Of a stretch of 64,000 nt of DNA, positions 10,404 through 22,400 are shown piece by piece; positions within the stretch are counted from its first letter, which is position 1; every line of letters begins with the position of its first letter. Source of the DNA: Maylandia zebra (taxonomy: Eukaryota > Chordata > Actinopteri > Cichliformes > Cichlidae); NCBI RefSeq assembly GCF_041146795.1, contig NC_135177.1, forward strand, positions 2,337,560 to 2,401,559, in the 5' to 3' direction. Position numbers and translations under genes: made by a program. The notes under the pieces are model-generated. The model was given only the letters and a program-made list of their open reading frames with translations. It did no database searches and had not been told where the DNA came from.

Positions 10404-13400
10404 ATGGAAAAAGATGGAAGACCCAACTGGGACAGCCCCATGCAATTTGTGCTGGCCTGTGTATCATATGCAGTCGGACTGGGAAACGTGTGGCGGTTTC
10501 CATACCTCTGTCAATTACACGGCGGAGGTAAGTCCGTGTGACCCTCTTTCACTAAATCATGAGCAGCACTTTCTTGTGCCTTTAAGTAGAGGGAGGTTAC
10601 CAGGTTTATGATCATGTTTGATGAGCACAGAGTGTATTTGATTTGAAATGACAAATCTCAATACACTCTCTCTGTCTTCAAAGATTCAGTGGAAAGCAGT
10701 GATGTTGTACATAACGGATTTTACTCACCTCAGCTGGTAAACGAGTTACTACAGCCATGTGTCATGTAAACGTCCCTTTATAATTTCTCAATACCATTGA
10801 TTGAATTGTAAGTAACTTAATATTCTTTAATTGGTGTGAAGAGTTGTTGATTAAGATTTTATCAAAGGGGGCGGGGCGTTCCGTGGTAAATTTCCTATGG
10901 AATCCTTACCTGACTATGGTCAGCTGTCTCGCTGCTGAAAACAATAATAAAAGTAGATGACGGTCATTAAGCGTTCGGAGCGAAAAGCAAATAATAATAA
11001 TCAGAAGCGGTTTCGAAGTAGGCTTGTTTAAACAGACTCCGTTTAAGTGTGAGAGTGCGCAATTTAAAGACGAACTAAAATAAACGCAGCGCAAGCATTC
11101 AGACATTTAAAGAAGAAAAAATGTTTTCGGCTCTTCCCTGGAAATGTTTCCAACATATGGCACTTTGTGCCGGGGTGTTTGTCCCGATGTTTCTCTCTGA
11201 CTGCCAGAATCTGACTCTGTGCGTCACCCTTCATTTACTGTGTGGATGTGGAATTTTTCAGCGTCCTACTACGTACGACAGTACTGTGCTAGTGACCGAC
11301 ACCATAACACTTTTTGTCTTGACAACAAATCACCTTTGTGAGTGTAATTAGAAACTCAGCACACTGTGCGTTGCAGAAGGAACAACGTGAAAAGATGTTT
11401 CACACATACAAGGTTGACCATAGCCAAGCACAGATAGATGGTCTTCTGCCAAGTAGGGAGACTGGTGCCAGTTGGGTCAGGGGTTTGTTGGCACACTGTA
11501 ATTCTCCAGACTGCTCAGAAGGGTACCACCATAAAAATGTTAGTTAGAAATGCTTGTCCTCAGCCACTTACGCAAAACACCTGAAGGTCACAAGAGTATC
11601 AGGTGAGGACACAGACAGGGGAAAAGAGTGGAAACCAAGTTTATAGCAAAATGCATTGGTTTTATTTGGGGTCATTTTTGACCCCACCTGTGGAAGAGTG
11701 TAGGTAGGTATTGGTAGATTGTGCATCCAAGGGTTAATATGGCTCCTATCAGCTTAGAAAGTGTGCTTCTGGTTTACACTCATGGGATTCTTAAAATGCT
11801 ATGGTTGCATATTTTTTATAATTGTGGTGTTTATATAGCAAATTTGTCCACTGTATAACATTTGTACTGTATTCACCCTTCATGCCTTCAGGGGGGTTCT
11901 TAATCCCGTATCTCATCATGTTGCTTTTGGAGGGGTTGCCCTTATTCTACATGGAGCTCGCCATTGGTCAGAAGATGCGTTTAGGTAGCATCGGGGCATG
12001 GACTTCGATAAGCCCGTATTTGGGAGGATTGGGTAAGTGCTTGATTAAAATGAAGTCACAATGCATTTACCGCACACTTTTAGCTACACTTTTGGAAAAC
12101 TAGAGGTGTTATAAAGGAGTACCAAGGAGAGCCTTTCTGGTGACAAAACAGTAAGCAGTTTGAATGTTGCATTAGAAGAAGCTAAAAAGGAGTCTGTGCA
12201 AAGGAGCTACAGACAGAACTTTGTAGAGTGCTGTGAATGAAAAACACCTGGGCTTTGTTTAAGTTTTAATCTTTCAAATGAACAGTTTAATTTTATGTAG
12301 ACAATATGATTTCATTTTATTTATATAGCGCCAAATTACAATAACAGTTGCCTCGAGGTGCTTTATATGCAGGTACCCTACAATAGTACAGCAGGTATAA
12401 GTAACAAGTGTCAATGTGAGATTGGTGATTTTATTTGCTGTTCTTCTGTTTTAGGGCTTGCTAGCGTTGTGACATCCGTGTATCTCTGTCTCTATTACAA
12501 CGTCATCAATGCATGGAGTTTCTGGTACCTCTTTCATTCATTTCAAGTGAGCTGCTAATTTTCAAACTACTGCAGTTTTTTCAAACACATGCTACGTTGT
12601 TGTAGCTCATTTGGATGTAACACATCTCTGCTGCTCTTCATGTTTATGTCAATTGCAGTCAGTCCTGCCCTGGGCAGTATGCCCCATAAATTCAAACCGA
12701 ACGGGACCTACAGAGGAGTGTGAGGTGGCTACACCCACCCAATATTTCTTCTACAGGGAAACACTGAACATCTCTTCTTCTATTGAAGAGAATGGAGGCA
12801 TTCATACAGGACAGGCGCTGTGTCTCGTGCTTGCCTGGGCAATAACCTACCTGTTCATTGTGCGAGGAGTAAAGTCAACAGGAAAGGTAAGGAGACTCAC
12901 GAGTTTCTGTGATACATATCAGAAGTGGATATGAGCACAACAATCGCCATCATGAAAATGCCACTTCATAAATTTTGATGCCAAGTAACATAAATGCATT
13001 GTCACATAATTAAATGGTAAACACACCAGTTCTTATATACCGCTTTTCAACTCTGCCTGAGCACTCACAGTGCTTTATACAGTATAACAAGTTAACAGTA
13101 TAAATCTTAGGCTGCAGACCCACAGAATGACAGAATTCCCAATCCTAATGAGGACATATATCTTTTTTTTAAAAGTCATATCAACACAAAAACAAGGAGC
13201 ACAAAGCTGAAAACCACTCAAGGCAGTCTTACATATGTGTTTAATATGTGCATTGAAGGACATGTCCTGGTCCAAAATGACTCCAAGGTTCCTCACAGTG
13301 TTACTGGAGGCCAAGGTAATGCCATCCAGAGTAAGAATCTGCTTAGATACCATATTTCTAAGCTTTTCAGGGCCGAGTACAATAACCTCAGTTTGATCTG

Positions 13401-16400
13401 AATTAAGAAGCAGAAAGTTAGCGGCCATCCAGGTCTTTATGTCTTTAAGACATTCCTGCAGTTTAACTCATTGGTGTGTGTTACCTGGCTTCATGGACAG
13501 ATAGAGCTGGGTGTCATCTGCATAGCAGTGTAAATGTCTGCTATGTCTTCTAATGATGCTGCCTAAGGGAAGCATGTATAATGTAAACAGAATTGGTCCT
13601 AGCACCGAACCCTGTGGAACTCCATAATTAACCTCAGTGTGTGAAGAGGACTCTCCATTTACAGTAACATTAGATGAGTCCACTGTCAGAGGCCATAAGA
13701 AGATCATTTGTAACCTTCACTAAAGCTGTTTCTGTGCTGTGATGAGCTCTGAAACCTGACTGAAACTCTTCAAATAAACCATTTGTCTTTTAAAATCACT
13801 CTTTCAAGATTTTTTTGAGATAAAAGGAAGGTTGGAGATTGGCCTATAATTGGCTAAGACTGATGGGTCAATGATGGATTTTTAAGTAACCGTAACAGTT
13901 AACTGTTTTAAGTTAGTATAAAAAGTGGCTGTACAGAATGTTCCATCTGTGAGATGGTTATGAGTAATTAGTTCTCTCAGTTCACTGTACTTAATATGAA
14001 TCTAGCACAGTTCTTTGCGGTGTGGTGGAAGTGGAGATGTTCCTAGATATGGACCAACAGCAGCAACTGTGTGATGTTATGTCAATATCCCCCAAAATCT
14101 CTGAGCAATATTAACAAGCCTTCTATACCACACAGCATATGGGCTATACCCCATTAGTAGCAATGTGTACCTAATGGAGGATTTGGTGAATGTAATTTAC
14201 AAATATTTTCTAAACCAGCAGACCCTAGTGCCTAACTAAAACATACTGTAACACAAAGTTACCAAGTTATGATAAAATTCATAAACATTCCATCATCACA
14301 CTTACACATTTGAACTTTTCTATGATTGTGCTGGTTGGCTTCTACAGGTGGTGTACTTCACAGCTACATTTCCTTATCTGGTCCTGTTTATCTACTTGAT
14401 TCGGGGTGTGACTCTTCATGGTGCCATCAATGGCCTCAAATACATGTTCACACCCAAGGTAAGAGTGTCTAGGAAATGTGCTACGCAGATAAGGCTCTTC
14501 AGGTTTCATACTTAGAGTGGTTTATCTTTTATGTGTATGTACATTTGTCTGCTTTTAGATGGCTGAACTTGCCAATCCTAGAGCGTGGATCAATGCAGCC
14601 ACTCAGATCTTTTTCTCCCTCGGTTTGGGTTTTGGCTCACTAATAGCCTTTGCTAGCTACAACCAGCACAACAACAACTTTCAGAACCAGGCCATCGTTG
14701 TCTCACTTATCAACAGTGGAACCTCTATCTTTGCCAGCATCGTCACCTTTGCCATCTATGGCTTCAAGGCTACTCTCAACTACGAGAACTGCCTGGACAG
14801 GTATGTATGTTTTGTGCTAATGCAGGGTTCCCGCTACACATGCAAGCATGCCTGTAAATTTACAGGTGTGTCCCTATAGGCGTGATATATTATACGGTTC
14901 AACAAGTTATTACAAATCCAGGCATGTGTACTTCAATTTCCAAAATTCAGAATATCACACATGCTTTGTAACATGCTGTTATACTAGCTCATTTTTAAAG
15001 AGGCTCTTTGTGGCCTCAAATCCAACTGAGTAACATAAAAAATACCACAAACTTTATCTTTGAACCAGTATTTTATATGTCAAAACAGCCAAATTTGCAT
15101 GTTATGATATGATGTTACAATTATAAGATCAGGATTGTAACAGTGTAAAACACTGGCATGGAAAATGACTTGTAAATGACTTCTGGTTAAGAATACAAGC
15201 TGCAAACGACAATATTTAAGGCAGAGTGAGTAAACTATTGGCCTTAATTGGCATCAAAATATCTTGAATAAATCTTTTTTCTCAACATAGAGAAAATAAG
15301 ACATGGGGATTTTTTTCTGTTATGATATTTGTGAAAATAACGTGTGTCAGCTATTATTTTTAAACCATTCACCAAGCTAATCCCATATCAATACTATCCA
15401 CATCAGCACAGTAGGGTCAGCAACATTTATGTCTTGTGCAGGAAAAGTTTTAAATTCAGCATAATTCAGCATTCCCGGACCATGAAACTGCAAACGCATT
15501 TGTATGGAGGTCAAACAAGGCAGTCTACATCAGCTTTTTGGACTAGCCGTGCACATTACATTAGCTTGTTGGAGATAATACCAAGGACGAGTTTGTTTTA
15601 AGGTTAAAAAAAAAAAAAAATCAAAACAGCTGGTGCCCCAAACCCAGAAGCATTTGAGGTTTTAGTTTTGTTTTTCTTGGGTTTTCTTTTCATTCAGAGT
15701 GGTTTTAAATGCGTCATAGAAGTCTTAAATCTGACTGACTTTGATGAAAGAAATGAAATAAACCAAAACAAAACTAACAGTATAAGTGAGCGTAGAGACA
15801 TATAAATCTGTTTGGTTTGTTTTTTCACTTGGACCCTAGACTACAATTTAAACATAGCTCTGGCCTGAGGGCATAAAATCAAAGCTAACAGTAACATTAG
15901 CCACATTAGCCATTAGCCAAACACAATGGATTTTCCTATTGTTGTGGGGACATTGCATCAAAATAAAAGTAATCCACTGGGTCTTCAGTTCCTCAGATGC
16001 TGGGAGTGCGTGAAGACGTCTGTGTTTGCGCTCGCAGCCAACAACTGAACATTTGGTGAGTTTTGTTTGTCGCTGAGACATTTTAGTGTTAGTTAGCTAA
16101 AGCGACTCTAGCAAGAAGTTAATAGCAGTCGGTGATGCAGGTGCTCAGGGATGGAGAGTAGGTCCTGGTTGGCCATGCTAGGGCAATGTCTGAGACCAGT
16201 GGCTGCAAAGTTGTGAGATCACAAGCTTATGGAAGTGCAACAAGGGCTCCAAATGAACAGTGTTTATTACTGTCATCTAAACATCTTCATGCAAGTGCTT
16301 CTACAATGACATGTATTAGTGCTTTTACATTGAAACCATTTTTAAAAAGTTTTCTTTAGAATCAAGGTGAGGTGGTACAAACACATTAATCGTTCAACCA

Positions 16401-19400
16401 GGACGCTCGAGTAATGCCTGGACCAGTTGTTTGGGACCATTGTAAAACTGCGGTTTAGTCATTGTTTGGTTAGGTTGATGAACCGAAACTACTTGGTTAT
16501 GTTTAGATTTAGAGGTTAGCATAAGGCTTGGAGAACAAAAACTACCCGGTGAGGATGAGGAAAGAGTATGGTTTTGATTCTGTTACATTATTAACAAAGT
16601 TACAGACAAGCTCAACAAAACTTATCTGAAAATGATGACACCAGTGTACATTTTGCACTTCTCCAATAAAGATTACATTGAAATGAAGCTGTATGTTGTG
16701 ATAACAGCTGACACCATGTTCATCGAGAGAATAGTCTGTCACTGTATTCTGAAAACAGGCTGTGTGCATTTCTCTGTCAGTTGAGTAATTTGGTACTTTA
16801 ACAACACAGCGTGTTGCTTTGCTTTATCATTGAAAAGAAAAACCCAGAAATGTTCTTTCTTTTGCACAATAGGACTTTGGACCTAGAATCTGGTATACAG
16901 AACATGTGTCCAGTGTTAGATCACTTAATAACAAGACATAACAACTCTGAACAAATATCTGTGGTGTGGTGGAGGGTTGGGTGGATGGAGGGGATTGGAG
17001 TTGATAGTAGTTGGGGGTTAGTGGTGGGGGGCTGGTATGTGGTAGGGGTCAAAGTACCATCCACATGAATGCCAAAACCCAACAGAACATTGTTTTTCAT
17101 TAACATAAGTGTCATTCATTACACCTGCCAGTGGTTGGCAGCAAAACATGAAGTGAATAAATGCAATGATTTTACAAAAGTAATACAAAAAAGTAAGAAC
17201 GAAATGGTTGGTTTTTGCAGTTGAAACAACTAAGAACAAAAACAGTTAAAACTGTCTCATCTGCCGCAAAAACATAAGTGGACTGTAAACTTAGTTCAGT
17301 ATCACATCAGTTCCCAGTCTAATAAAGGAAACACTTTGTGAAATACGTCTAAGTTCAACAGGTTGCAAAATGGCCTGTGCAATCATTGTTGAAGGTCAGG
17401 GTTAATTTGTGCTCCTTTTTCTTTGTTTTCAGAATGCGCCTTCTGCTGCTAAATACCTTTGATCTAGCAGAAGACGCCATCAGCATGGACAGCGTTCTCG
17501 AGTGGACTGAGAAGCTGAACACAACATATCCAGAGCAGTTTGCCCAAATTGCCGACAAAGTAAGAGAGGGAGAGTGCAACCTGGAAAAGGAACTAGACAC
17601 AGTGAGTTACACTCATCTACATACAGTAACCACACAGGAAACACTATTCAGTTATAAAATAATGGAAAGTTGGAAGTTACTTAAATCGGGAAGAAAAAGA
17701 GAAACGATAAATGATCAACGTTTGTCACCCAGAGTCTGATCGTACAGTCAGGTCCATACGTTTCTGGACCATGACACAATTTCTGTCATTTGGCCTCTGT
17801 ACACTACCCCAGTATATTTTAAATAAAACAGTGACAATGTGATTGACATGCACATACCACTGCAATTTTAAAAAGCTTAAGATCATGAGCTGTTCCTTTT
17901 GTCTGTCCAAGAACAGTGCATGCTATTTAGATGTTTTCTGACAATCTAATCTGCCCTTTCTGTTTTGAGGGTAACCACTACCGTATTTTCCGCACTATAA
18001 GGTGCACGTAAAATCCTTTAATCTTCTCAAAGATCGACAGTTCGCCTTATGTATGAATTCTGGTTGTGCTTACTGACCTCGAACCGATTTTATGTGGTAC
18101 ATGGCGCTCAGAAATCTGTCAAATGTTTTGGTACGACTTTGGTAAACTATGAAGCCGCAGCGCTTGATGGATTGTTGGAGCATTACAGCTGCCGTAGTCA
18201 GGAGCCTCGCGGAGTAATCTGGATCCTAAACTCCGTCTCTTCAGGTCCCCAAGTCAAACAAACACTGCAGCATCACTGAGAGTTAAAAACTGTCTAAATT
18301 CTTTCATCTTTAATAAAATGATCAGTGTTGCTGCTTTACCAGGTGTAACAATTACGTTTAACATCCAGGCATCCATGAAAACAGGATTTATTAAAAGGAT
18401 GAACACTAAATTTTTCCACTCGATAGAAGTTAACGTGAGGATTCCTGATGGTTAGAGACAAATGCAATCGCATGGAGGATGCTGTAAACAGACCAAACTT
18501 CAGTCAGGAGAACAACTGAGATAATCCATCCTCAACACGAGGTTAGTCATTAATATACTGCAACAACATGGGAATAGAGCCGCTGGAGAGAATTCAGCAT
18601 TAATGAATCAATGGTAGGGAAGAGGAGGAAGCAAGAAGAATGAGTTGAGTAAAGTTTGACTTATCTGACTGTTTTGTTTACCTCAATGCACTTTATAATC
18701 CGGTGCACCTTATGGTTGAAAAATACGGTAGTTTGCACTTTCCTATAAAGCCTCTGTACATGCATTGATAAAGGTAACCAGGTGTACCAAACTGCTGATT
18801 TGACCACTCCTAAGTTTTTGCCGTCTCTCTTACAGTTTTATTTTAGTTCTTCATCTTAATGATCTCCTCCTTCACTTTGGAGTTCAATTTAAATCAAATA
18901 CAATTTGTTGTTGCGAGGTACTAACTGAACTACAAAAACACTATGCACCCTCTAGTGTCCAGATGTGGAATAGCATTTTAATACCTGAAACTGCCACAGT
19001 CCACCAAGAACATTTAAATGACAGGTTAACAAATACAAACAAACGAAAAACTTTAAGTTTGGCAGTTTTCTCTGTTTGTTTTCAATGCCATGTTTTAACA
19101 GAGCCATTTTCAGCTCTTTACATGGACACTAGGGAGAAATGCAAAAATAGAGCACACAGCATGAGGGGATGTATGACAGCGATGTGACACTGGAGACTTA
19201 AAGACACGACATAATTAGGGAGATGGAACACACCAGGGAACACAGAGGAAGTAAAACTGAACAAAGAGACAGGCACAAGTACAAATAAGGACATAGGGAC
19301 AAATAAGATGGGAAGTAACACACACTGAGACCCAGACTAAGACGTGATAGACACTGGGACTAGGGATAAACAGATACATGACAGACTGGAGAGACAAAGG

Positions 19401-22400
19401 ATGAAACAAGACAAGAGAGGAAACATAGACAGGTAGACAGAACGCAGACCAGACAGAGACATGACTGAGCTGAGGGACAGACACAGAGACATGAAATAGA
19501 TGGGTAAATAAACACAGAGACGAGACTGACTTTCACAGGAGAGGCTGAGAAGAGAAAAACAGAGGCGAGACAAAGACACAGAAGGAACCTAATAATATCA
19601 AACAAGAGACCATGAAAGACCGATAAACCCAGAGACACTAAAATAACAACTCAAGACTAAATCATACGAAGTTTGAACTTCAATCATCTTCTGAATGTAA
19701 AGGAAAGAATCATGAATCCAAAATAAAACTCTAAACACTGTGTCAAAGAGCCAGGACAGAAGCTGCCTGCAGGGCTGAACACATGTGGGGTTAGTTTGAG
19801 TCTGCTGTTCATGCCAGTGGCACGACCACACTGACAGATCCTGGTTGGAAGTTTGAATGCCATCCAGCAGCAGTGTTTGACCAGGCTGATCAAAAGAATA
19901 ATCACTTATAATAATAATAATAAAATAATAACATGCTCCTCAGGCCCCTGTTTGTTAACTGTCAGTATGTGTTGTTTCTTTAATCATCCATCCATCCAAC
20001 CAACAACACCAAACAACTCAATTTGACTGCTTAAACCACAAATGTGTTATTGTAGACTTGGTCTCTCTGTGGTATTATATCACTTCCTGTTCCTGTTACA
20101 ACACACAGTGGTTTTTTGTGTATTTTTCTGTGTAGCCCGTTTAATTAAAACCTGTAGCTAATGACTAAAACATACCACTGCTGCTGCCTGTCTGTACAAC
20201 CCGATATCAAACACCCCGATCCACAGTGCCCATTTCACGCTTTGCCTCCAAAACGTAAAATCTACACGTTGAAATAAGCTGCAGGACCAGCAGAGGGAAA
20301 TATTTGATTTCAAGCCAACATGAAAATAATAACAGGAAAGCGTTTAAACAGACAATATTAACACATTCGCATGTATATCCATATTAGCCGTGACGATGCT
20401 GGGAGCCTGGGATCTACTTTGTACGTTACGATTTTGTGGCTTTAAATATATTTTCTCCCCCTGCTGGTAATGCAATTTCTGCATGCAGTAATGCAACTCA
20501 TGCATGTTTGTCTCTCACGTTTTAGAGAGAAAGTGTGAAGTGGGCACGGTGGGCCGGCGTGTCTATTACACATTTTGCTATGATACTGGGTTGGTACTTT
20601 GCATATTTACACTCCACCCTGGCTGAATTGTAAAATATTATTACTTATTTAGGTTAAAAATCTTTACTATATTACCAAAAATTTTAAAAGCACCTCAGTA
20701 CACTGTATTTTTGGAAAACTGTGCATAATATTTCTGCAGGAAACATGTTCCCCATCAGTATGATATATGATACAGTACATCGTCTCCATGTTCACAGACA
20801 TGAAGCCTCTTTACTGTAATTATAATTATCTAGATAAGGTTGTGGCATGTGCATCCACTTATAGGTATTTTATAAGAATGAATGATCTCTGTGAAGCGTG
20901 TCTGTATGAATAATACTTCATAAAGAGACATTTTGAAGTCTTTTTATTTGACATGTAAAACACTGACACTAAATTCAGTTTCTATTTCAACTATAAACTC
21001 CTGTTATTTTTGTTTCAGGCAGTAGAGGGGACAGGCCTGGCCTTCATAGTGTACAGTGAGGCCATTAAGAACATGCCTTTGCCCCAGCTGTGGTCTGTAC
21101 TGTACTTCTTCATGCTCCTGCTGTTAGGAATGGGCAGCATGTTGGGAAACGTTACAGCCATCATCACCCCGTTACGTGATTTCAAGATTATGTCCCGCAT
21201 GAGCAACGAGTTGTTCAGTGGTAAGATCCGTACTGATGTTGGTGGAGAAGGTCTTCGTACTTTCTGCTGCTATGTATTCTCACTGAACCGTTGCCACACT
21301 TTTCCTGTCTGTCTGGTTGGGTTACAAACACATTGACAGTGGTAAAGAGCAGCATTTATGTTTATTGCAGCTATAAAACTAGTTTTCAGCTGAGTGCACA
21401 AAGTTAAATAGAATTCAAAGTAGTAACTTGTGATGCTCCTACTTCCTACGACAGGCCGTGCAGATATTATCAAAGTGATTCTTTATGGTCCTACCATTGT
21501 GAGAAGGCAGATGTCTGGGAATGCCAGGAGCTTTACGCTGTGTGAGAATTTGGCTTTTAGAGCTTTGAGTGTTCAGAACAGAAAGGCTTTATAATACTCG
21601 GTGTGTAAAGCAGGCAGGATTGGACCCAAGCACAGACACACAGCTTCATTGCTGGGTGCCAGAAATACTAAACTAAACTGGAACACAGGGAGTAGCACAC
21701 AGCTCGGAGGAAGCGGACGGTGGGAGGCGCAGACATAAATATGCACGCGAGGCAACAAACCACAGGAGGGAACACAGCTGAACATGATCTAACTAAGGAG
21801 ACAGGGGTATACAGAGCATTTATGCATTTACAGCACACATTTAGCTGCAATAACCAACTCTCCCCATCGCTGCACATCCTCCCAGATGCTCGGCCAGTAG
21901 AATCAGGCCATGATTCGATTCCAGAGTTTTATCATAACCCACGGGCGACCGTGGCTCAGGGGGTTGGGAAGCGCATCAGTAACCGGAAGGTCGCCAGTTC
22001 GATCACTGGGCTCGCTGTCCTGGTCATTGTGTCCTTGGGCAAGACACTTCACCTTACCGCCTATTAGAGGGGGGCCGATGGCGCGATATGGCAGCCTCGC
22101 CTCTGTCAGTCTGCCCCAGGGCAGCTGTGGCTACAACTGTAGCTGCCTCCACCAGTGTGTGAGAGTCAATGAATGAAGCCTTGGAAAGTGCTATATACAT
22201 CCAATCCATTATTATTATTATGTGAGCAGCCGAAATGATTTTTCGGGTGGCTCGTTACAGCCATCTATGTTTGTGTTTTTTCCGCCAGCTTTTCAACACT
22301 TGAAACTGGTTGTGTTCTTCTGGTGTCTCAGTCACTCGACACAATCTGTCTCCAATGAACACAAAGTGCGTTACTGTTACATCAGGGCACACTGTTTGAC

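Noticed and set aside
10160..10531. 119-codon + strand open frame across the slc6a20 promoter and exon 1
   Set aside because: It reads exon 1 in the wrong frame; the frame starting at 10404 contains the conserved transporter motif.
11121..11351. Alternative first exon of slc6a20 starting at ATG 11121
   Set aside because: The frame ends at a stop without a usable donor feeding exon 2, and it would lose the conserved TM1 encoded by exon 1.
13468..13707. Host gene encoding YADD-containing protein
   Set aside because: The motifs are those of a LINE reverse transcriptase, and the frame is broken and internally deleted.
19215..19638. Overlapping minus-strand frames of 80-92 codons rich in S, C, L and V
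   Set aside because: They are translations of a degenerate TGTCTC repeat in several frames, not proteins.
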